A stretch of DNA of 64,000 bases, taken from NCBI RefSeq assembly GCF_016892605.1, contig NZ_JAFEMV010000001.1, positions 969,897 through 1,033,896 of the forward strand, read 5' to 3'. The translations under genes were made by a program, and so were the position numbers. Of the stretch, positions 25,817 through 34,281 are shown one piece after another (positions within the stretch are counted from its first letter, which is position 1; each line of letters begins with the position of its first letter). This DNA comes from Desemzia sp. RIT 804. GTDB taxonomy: Bacteria; Bacillota; Bacilli; Lactobacillales; Carnobacteriaceae. The notes beneath the pieces were generated by a model. It did no database searches. It had not been told where the DNA came from and saw only the letters and a list, made by a program, of their open reading frames with translations.

Positions 25817-25986
25817 ACAGGAACAATAGTTTTTATCTCTGTCACATACTAAGTGGCTGCTTTTAAACGCGTTCCAAAATCCTGACCACATGACTATAAG
25901 CTAGTCTTCCTTATGAGTAAAAGCATCTTGTAAAGGAGAGACGGGCTTATATTCAGCGGTCAAAACGACTTTTATCCCGCTCTCCT
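25817..25986. repeat. Palindromic repeat element (copy 2 of the TTATATTCA...CAAAACG family)
   Basis: Starts GGAACAATAG, contains TGACC/GGTCA outer arms and a central hairpin TATAAGC...GCTTATA with further pairs, then TTATATTCAGCGGTCAAAAC and a CCCGCTCTC end. It is about 170 bp and aligns along most of its length with the element at 26880. The central stem is less perfect than there but has matched changes in both arms. Confidence 0.75.
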
Positions 25987-26067
25987 TCTATTTCTAGAGC
26001 TATTGAGTTTAGTTTCATAAAAGATTACAATTGTATAGAACAACATGATTTTTAAGGAGGAATACTT

Positions 26068-26844
26068 ATCCAGCTCTTTCATTTATTTAAAGCATCTTTA
26101 TCTCAACCTGAACAGTTGATTCAAGCTAGAAATGTAAAAACAGGAAAAATAGTATTGTATTTTATTTTTTTATCTTTTATTTTGACTATCCCAAGTTGGG
26201 TGCAGACCAATCAGCTATTAACAGATTTTATTCAAGATGGACAAGAAGTCGCTCAAAACATACCCGATTTTGAAATAGAAAACGGTCAGATTGTACCAGA
26301 AGAAAATGCTGAAAGTTTTATTTATCAAACAGATTCTATTATTTTCACTTTTGAGCCAAGTGGCAGAATCACACCATCAGAGATCGATAAGCGTATTTCT
26401 GGGAGTACACTCGGAATTTCTTTATTAGAGCAGGGACTTTATTTAAGCATTCCCTTATACCCTATTCAATTTTCATACAGCCAACTAGAGGGAATGAACC
26501 AAGATACATTTAAAGATGTTATCTTGGGATTACAGAGTGTGAACCCCATTGTTTTAGTCATGACCTTTGTTCTCTTATGGATCAGTTCATTGATTTTAGC
26601 ACTCGTTTATAATTTCTTATACACTGTGTTTGGAAATTTGGTTGCTACTATTACTAAAAAGCCATTACGGTTTGGTGAAACATGGAAAGTTGTTTTATTT
26701 GCTTCCACTCTCCCCACTATTTTCTTTACAGGTTTAAACCTGTTTAACATTCACCCTCTTTTTCAATTAGAAGCTCAATTAGGAATTACTATTTATTTTT
26801 ATTACTTGTCCCTCAAAACAATTTCTAAAAAAGACACTCTCTGA
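26068..26844 (+). CDS. DUF1189 family membrane protein, probable non-AUG (ATC) start
   Basis: A polytopic membrane protein with a hydrophobic N-terminal helix (KIVLYFIFLSFILTIPSW), an extracytoplasmic segment and three or four C-terminal helices, typical of DUF1189. The family starts with a motif like QLF-KxSL-P. That motif (QLFHLFKASLSQPEQL) is encoded here from 26071, before the first usual start codon, TTG at 26116. A perfect AAGGAGG (26054-26060) lies 7 bases before ATC at 26068, and an in-frame TAA lies at 26053. The real start is thus probably ATC, or a mutated ATG. If ATC is not used, translation from 26116 would lack both motif and ribosome binding site. It is flanked by two palindromic repeats. 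Confidence 0.75.
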   Translation: MQLFHLFKASLSQPEQLIQARNVKTGKIVLYFIFLSFILTIPSWVQTNQLLTDFIQDGQEVAQNIPDFEIENGQIVPEENAESFIYQTDSIIFTFEPSGRITPSEIDKRISGSTLGISLLEQGLYLSIPLYPIQFSYSQLEGMNQDTFKDVILGLQSVNPIVLVMTFVLLWISSLILALVYNFLYTVFGNLVATITKKPLRFGETWKVVLFASTLPTIFFTGLNLFNIHPLFQLEAQLGITIYFYYLSLKTISKKDTL

Positions 26845-26879
26845 TCGATTTTTGTTGTTTTAAAAAACATAGGATAGTG

Positions 26880-27048
26880 GCTGGGACAATAGTCTTTATC
26901 TCTGTCACATACTAAGCGGGTGCTTTTAAACGCCTTCCAAAAGCCTGACCACATGCCTATAAACCAGCCTCCCCTTCTGAGAAAAGCCATCTCATAAGGG
27001 GAGGCTGGTTTATATTCAATGGTCAAAACGTCTTTTTTCCCGCTCTCG
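26880..27048. repeat. Palindromic repeat element (copy 3 of the TTATATTCA...CAAAACG family)
   Basis: Starts CTGGGACAATAG, with the perfect 19-bp stem TATAAACCAGCCTCCCCTT and its complement, outer TGACCA/TGGTCA and GCGGG/CCCGC arms, and ends in TTATATTCAATGGTCAAAAC plus CCCGCTCTC. About 1.06 kb from copy 2, in the same orientation, with the DUF1189 gene between them. Confidence 0.8.
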
Positions 27049-27153
27049 TTTTTTTAGTATCTTTATAAAAAAAAAACGATAGGTTTTATCCACGCTATGA
27101 GCAACTTCTGATTTCTTCCATCTATATTTATTTCATTTTTTTGGCTATCTGTC

Positions 27154-27182
27154 TTGAAAATACTATGAAAATTTGTTATTGT
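27154..27182 (+). promoter_or_regulatory. Candidate promoter of the P-type ATPase gene
   Basis: TTGAAA, 17 bases, TATTGT. If used, it gives a 5' leader of about 385 bases. Confidence 0.5.
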
Positions 27183-27576
27183 TAATAAGTAAGCAAGTAA
27201 TCACTTGCTATCGGAAAACATCCTAGCCAAGTACATCTAAGCGAATCTTATGTTCGCTATCCTTTCTTTTAAAATATATACTTTTTTCCTATTGAAGGAA
27301 AATCACACAATTGAAAATATTCTGCGAGACCTAGCCTATTTTTTTGTAGTACAAAGGTTTATTTAGACAGCTCGTAAAAAGAAGGAATGGTAGATTCTGG
27401 TATATAAGATCAGGAAAACAGTTTATTTATGTTTCAACATCTTCCTATCTAATATTAGAAATCGTTGTAGTTTATCGCCATTTGCGCAGGTCTTTTAATA
27501 AAGACACCAGAAAAGTAAGACTTTTGTTTATTTATATAAAGTAGTGTTAAAAAAATAGTTAAGAGGAGAAATGTTT
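27183..27576 (+). other. Long leader region of the P-type ATPase gene
   Basis: No ORF of note. Near its start are two small perfect hairpins, AGCAAGT/ACTTGCT (27192-27209) and AGCGAA/TTCGCT (27240-27258). The rest is AT-rich and lacks the conserved core of the yybP-ykoY manganese riboswitch that controls related ATPases in other Firmicutes. It could be an unrecognised regulatory RNA. Confidence 0.4.
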
Positions 27577-30219
27577 ATGGATTTTAGAACCAAAAAAATA
27601 GATTCAATCATAGATCAATTTAATAGTGACACAGAAAAAGGATTGTCTTCCCAAGTAGTAGATCAACAGAAGCAACAATTCGGTCTCAATCAATTCGACG
27701 AGGAAGAAAGTGTTTCTTTATTTTCAAAAGTCTTAGATCAATTAAAAGATGTCACAGTTATTATCTTGATATTAGCTGGAATCATTTCAACATACATTGC
27801 GATTACAGAACATCCTGATGATTTTTCAGAGCCCATCGTTATTTTTGCTATTGTTATCATCAATGTTGTTCTTGCTATTCGACAAGAAGGAAAAGCAGAG
27901 AAAGCCTTAGCTTCTCTTCAAAGCTTATCTGCTCCACAAGCTCGAGTGATTCGAAATGGCCAAGAAGACGTTATCGATGCTGTTGATCTGGTACCAGGTG
28001 ACGTTTTACTCTTAGAAGCTGGTGACCAAATTCCAGCTGATGCCCGTATTATTTCAAGTAGAGATTTACAAGTTGAAGAATCTGCTTTAACAGGTGAAAG
28101 TCTTCCTGTTGATAAAGATGAATATGCTGAAATCGAAGCAGACAGTCCTGTAGGCGATGTATTCAATACCGTATTTTCTGGTACTTTAGTAACCAATGGC
28201 CGAGCAAAAACAGTTGTTGTTACTACAGGTATGGATACTGAAATGGGTGCTGTTGCTAGTCTTTTAAATCGTACACAGCCTGGAAAAACACCATTACAAA
28301 AAAGAATGGACAACTTAGGAAAACAAGTCAGTGTCTTGGCTTTGATTGCTGGTGTGATTATCTTCACCTTAAGCTTCTTACAAGGTGAAGCCTTTATTAT
28401 TAGTTTAATGACTGCTGTGTCACTTGCTGTTGCTGCAGTTCCTGAGACTTTACCTGTTATCGTTACGATTTCATTAGCGTTCGGTGTACAAAACATGGTT
28501 AAGCGAAACGCCATTATTCGTACTATCCCTTCTGTAGAAACCTTGGGTAGTGCTTCTGTTATTGCTTCAGATAAAACAGGTACGCTAACACAAAATAAAA
28601 TGACGATTCAAAAATTATGGGCGTTCCCACACAAGCCTATTGACGCTAAAAGTGAGTTTGGCGATGATGAAAAATGGGTCCTTAGAATGATGAGTTTAGC
28701 TTCAAATGCTACAATTGAAGACCGAGATGGTGAAGAAGTCATCACTGGAGATCCTACTGAAACAGCTATCATCCGTTTGTTACAAGAAAAAGGATTGCCA
28801 AAAAAAGAATTAGATAAAACCTACCCTCGTGTACATGAAATACCTTTTGATTCAAGTCGAAAATTAATGACGACTGTTCATAAATTAGATGAGGGTTATA
28901 TTTCCATCACCAAAGGAGCTTTTGATCGTTTGCCTGTTGAATTTTCAACTATTACTGATGAAGTTGGTCAAAAAGCTCGAGCAATTCATGATTCATTTGC
29001 TAATGATGCTTTACGAGTTATTGCTGTTGGATATAAAAAGTACGCTACCCTTCCAGAAGATTTATCAGCTGAAGAATTAGAAAACGGAATTACATTTTCC
29101 GGTATCGTAGGGATGATCGATCCTCCACGTGAAGAAAGTATACAAGCCGTTAAAGAAGCTAAAACAGCTGGTATCAAGACTGTTATGATTACTGGTGACC
29201 ATGCAGCTACTGCTTCTGCAATAGCTAGACAAATTGGTATTTTAGAAGATGGCGACAAAACTATCACAGGTACAGAATTAAGTAAACTTTCAGATGAAGA
29301 ATTAAAAACAAATATTCGTGATTATTCTGTTTATGCTCGGGTTTCTCCTGAAGATAAAATTCGGATTGTTGAAGCTTGGCAATCACAAGGTGCTGTTGTG
29401 GCAATGACCGGTGATGGTGTCAATGACGCCCCTGCCTTAAAAGCAGCTGATGTAGGTACAGCCATGGGTATTACGGGTACTGAAGTAGCTAAAAGTGCTG
29501 CTGACATGATTTTGACAGATGATAAATTTGATACGATCGTTCATGCTGTAGAAGAAGGACGACGTGTGTATGAAAATATTAAGAAAACTGTTTATTTCCT
29601 ACTGTCATGTAATATCTCAGAAATTCTTATTATGTTGATTGCGGTTATTATGGGATGGGGCTTACCTGTCATTGCAATTCAATTGCTATTTGTTAACGTT
29701 GTAGCAGATGGAATTCCTGGTTTTGCATTAAGTAGAGAAAAATCTGATCCAACGATTATGAGCAATCCTCCTACTGCTAAAGGTGAAAGCATCTTTGCAA
29801 AAGGCGGTTACAGAAACATTGCGGTTGCAGCCTTGACATTTACGATTACGACATTGATCGGATTTTATATTGGTTCGTTTATTGATGTAGATTCTACAAT
29901 CATGGCTAGTCATGACGTTGGACAAACAATGGCCTTCTTGATTCTTGGTTGGTCTTCAGTTCTGCACATTTTCAATGCACGTACTAAAGAATCGATCTTT
30001 AAAGCAGGTATCACTACAAACAAAAGCTTGTTCTGGTTAGCAATGTTATCTCTTGCATTGATCACATTAGTAGCAACCATTCCTTTCTTAGCAAATATCT
30101 TCAATCTAGTCGCTCTAAGTGTTACTCACTGGATCATCGCTGTTGCATTAGCAATAGCTATCTTATTAGTAGTTGAGATCCAAAAATTGATTATGCGTAA
30201 AATGAACAAATTATTTTAA
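27577..30219 (+). CDS. Cation-transporting P-type ATPase, Ca2+ type (P2A)
   Basis: An 880-residue membrane pump with the N-terminal cation-ATPase domain, actuator motif TGES (in ALTGESLPVDK), phosphorylation site DKTGTLT (about 331) and hinge TGDGVNDAPAL. Ion-site signatures fit SERCA-like P2A pumps: M4 VPETLP keeps the key Glu, and M6 NVVADGIP keeps Asn and Asp. Ca2+ export (CaxP-like) or Mn2+ export are both possible, because related lactic pumps do either. Two ATGs are in frame. 27577 has GAGGAG at the better spacing. It is a single gene with a long leader and a terminator. Confidence 0.93.
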   Translation: MDFRTKKIDSIIDQFNSDTEKGLSSQVVDQQKQQFGLNQFDEEESVSLFSKVLDQLKDVTVIILILAGIISTYIAITEHPDDFSEPIVIFAIVIINVVLAIRQEGKAEKALASLQSLSAPQARVIRNGQEDVIDAVDLVPGDVLLLEAGDQIPADARIISSRDLQVEESALTGESLPVDKDEYAEIEADSPVGDVFNTVFSGTLVTNGRAKTVVVTTGMDTEMGAVASLLNRTQPGKTPLQKRMDNLGKQVSVLALIAGVIIFTLSFLQGEAFIISLMTAVSLAVAAVPETLPVIVTISLAFGVQNMVKRNAIIRTIPSVETLGSASVIASDKTGTLTQNKMTIQKLWAFPHKPIDAKSEFGDDEKWVLRMMSLASNATIEDRDGEEVITGDPTETAIIRLLQEKGLPKKELDKTYPRVHEIPFDSSRKLMTTVHKLDEGYISITKGAFDRLPVEFSTITDEVGQKARAIHDSFANDALRVIAVGYKKYATLPEDLSAEELENGITFSGIVGMIDPPREESIQAVKEAKTAGIKTVMITGDHAATASAIARQIGILEDGDKTITGTELSKLSDEELKTNIRDYSVYARVSPEDKIRIVEAWQSQGAVVAMTGDGVNDAPALKAADVGTAMGITGTEVAKSAADMILTDDKFDTIVHAVEEGRRVYENIKKTVYFLLSCNISEILIMLIAVIMGWGLPVIAIQLLFVNVVADGIPGFALSREKSDPTIMSNPPTAKGESIFAKGGYRNIAVAALTFTITTLIGFYIGSFIDVDSTIMASHDVGQTMAFLILGWSSVLHIFNARTKESIFKAGITTNKSLFWLAMLSLALITLVATIPFLANIFNLVALSVTHWIIAVALAIAILLVVEIQKLIMRKMNKLF

Positions 30220-30253
30220 TATGAACTTAGAATAAAGTTTGAGTTTACCAAGT

Positions 30254-30307
30254 AAAATAGCCCCTCAATAGTTAGGAAATATACCTAGCTGTCGAGGGAC
30301 TATTTTT
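30254..30307 (+). terminator. Terminator of the P-type ATPase gene
   Basis: ATAG-CCCTC and AGG/CCT blocks form an interrupted hairpin ending GAGGGACTATTTTTAT. Confidence 0.75.
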
Positions 30308-30341
30308 ATATGCAGTGAGTTAACATTTCCTGCAAAACAAA

Positions 30342-30374
30342 AGAACATCATTTTCTTTATGAAAATGATGTTCT
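30342..30374 (-). terminator. Terminator of cshB
   Basis: A 14-bp perfect stem AGAACATCATTTTC/GAAAATGATGTTCT, loop TTTAT, with a TTTTGTTTT run on the minus strand. Confidence 0.8.
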
Positions 30375-30411
30375 CTTTACTTAAAGCTGCTTACCATTTA
30401 GACAGGAAATA

Positions 30412-31737
30412 TTAAGATTTTTTACCACGATTACCTTCTATACGGCGTTTTCTTTGGTTGTTCTTTTTGATTTCACGACTGATTTTCTTTTTGTATCCTG
30501 GTTTGACGTTTTTCTTTTTCTTTTTCACATATCCGCGTAAAGAAGGACTTAACGTATCTTTAGCTGTGTTTTCTCTTTTTTCTCTTCGTTGGCGATCATA
30601 CGTTTCTTTGATCTCCCCTTTAGAGATTTTTTTAGGTTCAAATTTCACACCAATCTTTTCAATCTCATTGATGATGTTTTCCTCACTTGGAGAATATAAG
30701 GTAATGGCAATGCCTTTCATGTTGTTTCTTCCTGTTCTCCCAACCCGGTGAATAAAGAACTCTAAATCATTTGGAACTTCGGCATTGATGACATGAGAAA
30801 CTCCCTCAATATCGATCCCTCTAGAAGCTAAATCTGTGGCAATCACATATTGGTACTCTAGATTTTGGATCTGTCTCATCACACGTTTACGTTCGCGAGG
30901 AGGAATATCCCCATGAATAGTAGCTACTTTTAAGCCTCGAGCTTTTAATTCATTGGCAATTTCTTCTACTTTAGCTTTCGTATTAGCAAATACGATTGCT
31001 AAATAAGGTTGTCCGATCGTTAACAATTGATAAATGATATCGATCCGTTCTCTTCCTTTAGTAGAGATCAACCAGTTATCAATTGAAGGTGAAATAACGG
31101 TCTTAGGCGCGATTTGTTCAAATAGCGGATTTTCCATATATTTTTTTAAGAACGGTTTTAAAGATTCTGGAATAGTTGCTGAAAAGACCAACATTTGTAG
31201 TTTATCTGGCATTTTACCTGCAATTTTATCCACATCTTCTAAAAATCCCATATCTAAAGTCATATCTGCCTCATCTACTACAAATGTAGCAGCTGTATGG
31301 ACCAACAAACTATTTGCGTTCACTAAATCAAGAATACGCCCTGGAGTACCAATCACAATATGAGGTTGAGTATTTGTTAGTTTACTCATTTGACGTTTTT
31401 TATCTGTTCCTCCAACAAAGTTCTGAACGATTAATGAAGGATCAGATTTTTCTGCAAGTTGTACAGCAGCAAGATACAATTGTTCTGCCAATTCACGACT
31501 AGGAGCTGTAACAACGACTTGTACCTCATTTTTAGTAGCATCTATTTTATTCATCAATGGTAATAAGAATGTGTGCGTTTTTCCAGATCCTGTTTGAGAT
31601 TGGCCAATAACGCTTCTTCCTTTTTGAATAGCTGGGATCAATCTTTCTTGGACTTCTGTTGGTTCTTTAAAACCTATTTCTTGAATTGCTTCAATTAAAT
31701 AGGGTTGTAAATTAAATTTTTCAAATGGGTGTACCAT
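30412..31737 (-). CDS. cshB: DEAD-box RNA helicase CshB
   Basis: A 441-residue ATP-dependent RNA helicase of the cold-shock/ribosome assembly group (Bacillus YqfR). Motifs in order: Q motif (F--FNLQPYLIEAIQEIGF), motif I GQSQTGSGKT, Ia PSREL, II VDEAD, III SAT, V TDLASRGID, VI HRVGRTGR. The C-terminus (about 385-441) is extremely Lys/Arg-rich, fitting nonspecific RNA binding. The ATG at 31737 follows GAGGCGATACA. It is a single gene. Confidence 0.95.
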   Translation of the reverse strand: MVHPFEKFNLQPYLIEAIQEIGFKEPTEVQERLIPAIQKGRSVIGQSQTGSGKTHTFLLPLMNKIDATKNEVQVVVTAPSRELAEQLYLAAVQLAEKSDPSLIVQNFVGGTDKKRQMSKLTNTQPHIVIGTPGRILDLVNANSLLVHTAATFVVDEADMTLDMGFLEDVDKIAGKMPDKLQMLVFSATIPESLKPFLKKYMENPLFEQIAPKTVISPSIDNWLISTKGRERIDIIYQLLTIGQPYLAIVFANTKAKVEEIANELKARGLKVATIHGDIPPRERKRVMRQIQNLEYQYVIATDLASRGIDIEGVSHVINAEVPNDLEFFIHRVGRTGRNNMKGIAITLYSPSEENIINEIEKIGVKFEPKKISKGEIKETYDRQRREKRENTAKDTLSPSLRGYVKKKKKNVKPGYKKKISREIKKNNQRKRRIEGNRGKKS

Positions 31738-31958
31738 TGTATCGCCTCTTTCTTTCATTACTATTTATTAAATAATAATGTGGATGCTTTTTTTGGTTGT
31801 ACATTAGACTTTCCTACTTAACAAATTTACCACGTTCATTCGTTTATATAGAATAATTAATTCTGAATTGTTCTATGACTCCGCATCTTGACTAGTATAA
31901 CACAGAACAAGCTTTTTTCTAAGTACGAATTGTGACTGTTCTGCTATTTTTCACCTGT

Positions 31959-32264
31959 TTAACGAAAACGTGCTTTCAATCCGAAAAACAGACTTATCCC
32001 AGCAATTACTATAAGGATAAAATACACAAAAATAAAGATTTCGATTAATAATACGTCATACAATAGATAACCGATTACAGTCCATGCAAGTGCGATAATA
32101 CCTGTCGTGATCATACAACTACTAATGAATTTTACTCTTTCTTTTGCATCTTCTTTATTAAACGTCCTTGCCAAAAGTTTTTTAAACCGGTCAGTCTTTA
32201 ATAACATACCGTCCATGAATAAGATAAAACTGATGATTGCAAATACAAAATACAATATATCCAT
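31959..32264 (-). CDS. Small three-helix membrane protein (DUF3784-like)
   Basis: A 101-residue protein with three hydrophobic helices (about 4-22, 48-70, 74-95) and a basic cytoplasmic loop between the first and second (KTDRFKKLLARTFNKEDAKE). Its pattern resembles DUF3784-type proteins, but I cannot confirm the family. GAGGCGAAG precedes the ATG. A single gene of unknown function between cshB and zwf. Confidence 0.6.
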   Translation of the reverse strand: MDILYFVFAIISFILFMDGMLLKTDRFKKLLARTFNKEDAKERVKFISSCMITTGIIALAWTVIGYLLYDVLLIEIFIFVYFILIVIAGISLFFGLKARFR

Positions 32265-32560
32265 TTTCTTCTTCGCCTCTTCCTGAATAAATCAATTATA
32301 CGGATAAACAGAAAAAGTTAAAAGGAATAACTTAAACTAAAAAATGATTCTTTCTACTGTTCGACTAAGGACGAGTTCTTTTTACTTTGCTCTCTTTGAA
32401 AAGCTTGTTTTACTTAAAAAAAAGAAGTTTTATCTGCAAACGTTATCCTTTTTAGGTTTTATTCGAATCCTATGTTAAAATAAAATGGCTATTACTATTT
32501 ACTAAATGAGAACTTTATCGTAAATGCGATAACACAGAACAACTTCTAAAAAATGAATGA
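32265..32560. other. AT-rich gap upstream of zwf
   Basis: I see no gene. A short palindrome TTATCG...CGATAA (about 32516-32533) lies near the zwf promoter and could be an operator. Confidence 0.3.
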
Positions 32561-32589
32561 TTGATTCTGCGCTCAGAAAAAAGTACAAT
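32561..32589 (+). promoter_or_regulatory. zwf promoter
   Basis: TTGATT, 17 bases, TACAAT, about 75 bp before the gene. Confidence 0.65.
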
Positions 32590-32661
32590 TAATTGAAGCA
32601 AACTTAAGATAACAAAGATTGTTGGTCTTAAAGGATTACTTGAAAGAGAGGTTTGGTTGGA

Positions 32662-34167
32662 GTGATTGAAGAAAAAAAAGCTCTATTTATCATCTTTGGC
32701 GGGACTGGAGATTTAGCCAATCGTAAGTTGTATCCCTCCCTCTATCGTCTATTTAAAAAAGGCTATTTGAAGGAGCATTTTGCTGTTATTGGAACAGCTA
32801 GAAGAGAATGGTCTGACGAGTATTATCGGGAGATCGTCATAAGTAAAATTGAGGATTTGGCAGAGTCTGAGGAACATGCAAAAGAATTTGCAAGTCATTT
32901 TTATTACCAATCCCACAATGTAAAAGATATTGAACATTATAAAACATTACAATCTCTTGCCGAACGTCTGGATACTACTTATCAATTAGACGGCAATCGG
33001 ATGTTTTATTTAGCTATGTCTCCTAATTTCTTTGGAATAATTGCGGAAAATATCAAGTCACAACAGTTGTTAACTGAAACCGGATTTAATCGTTTAGTAA
33101 TCGAAAAACCTTTTGGAAACGATTATGAAAGTGCCCTAAAATTAAATGACCATATTCGAGCTTCTTTTAATGAAAATCAGATTTATCGGATTGACCATTA
33201 TTTAGGAAAAGAAATGGTTCAAAATATCTCTACTATCCGTTTTGGTAATCATTTGATTGAATCTATGTGGAACAACCGTTACATCAACAATATCCAAATT
33301 ACGTTGAGTGAAGCTTTAGGTGTTGAAGAACGCGGTGGGTACTATGACACAAGTGGTGCTTTGAGAGATATGGTCCAAAATCATATTCTTCAAATGGTAG
33401 CTTTGTTAGCTATGGAGCCTCCTACTGTCTTCCGTGATAATGAGATTCGTCAAGAAAAAATCAAAGCTTTGCGTGCGCTTCGCCTGTATTCAGAAGAAGA
33501 AGTACGAACAAACTTTGTACGCGGACAATACGGACGAAGCACTATAAACGGTGAAACCTTATCAGGTTACTGTGAGGAAACAAATGTGTCTGAAAACTCT
33601 CAAACAGAAACTTTTGTAGCAGGAAAGCTGTTTATTGATAATTATAGATGGGCTGGAGTGCCTTTATATATTCGCACAGGTAAACGTCTAGCTGAGAAAG
33701 GAACACAAATTGACATCGAATTCAAAAACGTTCCTCATCAACTATTCCAAACAGCAAATGATCAACCATTACCTCCAAATATATTGTCTATTTTTATTTC
33801 ACCTACTGAAGGGTTTGCTTTACAATTAAATGCTAAAAAAGTAGGTCCAGGAGTTCAACCTGAACCGATCAACCTAACTAGTTCTCATTCTGCAGAAACG
33901 ACCGCAAACAGCCCTGAAGCCTATGAAAAATTGATTTTAGACTGCTTAAATGGTGATGCAACCAACTTTACGCATTGGGATGAGGTTGCAGCATCATGGA
34001 AATTTGTGGACCGGATTCGTGCAGCTTGGGACACAGCTGAGATTGAATTTCCAAATTACCCAAGTGGTTCAATGGGACCAATTGAAAGTATGCATTTACT
34101 AAAAAAAGATGGTTTCAATTGGCACTGGTCTCCTGTAACGACGATCAAAGATACAACAGAAGACTAA
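32662..34167 (+). CDS. zwf: Glucose-6-phosphate 1-dehydrogenase
   Basis: About 501 residues. It oxidises glucose-6-phosphate to 6-phosphogluconolactone with NADP+, opening the pentose phosphate route. The nucleotide-binding FGGTGDLANRKLYPSL at the N-terminus and the catalytic RIDHYLGKE (about 175-183) are intact. The GTG at 32662, with GAGAGG ten bases before it, is preferred. The TTG at 32653 is too close to that site. Gnd and pgl are not adjacent. Confidence 0.95.
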   Translation: MIEEKKALFIIFGGTGDLANRKLYPSLYRLFKKGYLKEHFAVIGTARREWSDEYYREIVISKIEDLAESEEHAKEFASHFYYQSHNVKDIEHYKTLQSLAERLDTTYQLDGNRMFYLAMSPNFFGIIAENIKSQQLLTETGFNRLVIEKPFGNDYESALKLNDHIRASFNENQIYRIDHYLGKEMVQNISTIRFGNHLIESMWNNRYINNIQITLSEALGVEERGGYYDTSGALRDMVQNHILQMVALLAMEPPTVFRDNEIRQEKIKALRALRLYSEEEVRTNFVRGQYGRSTINGETLSGYCEETNVSENSQTETFVAGKLFIDNYRWAGVPLYIRTGKRLAEKGTQIDIEFKNVPHQLFQTANDQPLPPNILSIFISPTEGFALQLNAKKVGPGVQPEPINLTSSHSAETTANSPEAYEKLILDCLNGDATNFTHWDEVAASWKFVDRIRAAWDTAEIEFPNYPSGSMGPIESMHLLKKDGFNWHWSPVTTIKDTTED

Positions 34168-34199
34168 TAAAAAAGAATCTTTCCTTTTAAATAAAACAA

Positions 34200-34244
34200 G
34201 AAAAACTATCTCGTTAGCCCAAAAGCTAAGAGATAGTTTTTTTG
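34200..34244. terminator. Bidirectional terminator between zwf and proS
   Basis: AAAAACTATCTC-GTTAGC pairs with GCTAA-GAGATAGTTTTT, loop CCAAAA. Confidence 0.9.
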
Positions 34245-34281
34245 ATTGCTTACTTTATGATGTTGATAAAGAATTTTTTTC

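Noticed and set aside
27183..27576. yybP-ykoY manganese riboswitch upstream of the P-type ATPase
   Set aside because: The conserved GGGGAGTAGC-like and GCC/CTAC core segments are not found.
27918..28514. 198-codon open frame on the minus strand inside the P-type ATPase gene
   Set aside because: It is fully antisense to strongly conserved ATPase motifs, lacks a ribosome binding site and has low-complexity Ser/Thr/Lys composition, so it is a shadow.
30458..30751. 97-codon plus-strand ORF opposite the end of cshB
   Set aside because: Its Phe-rich protein is the antisense of the Lys-rich CshB tail, with no ribosome binding site.
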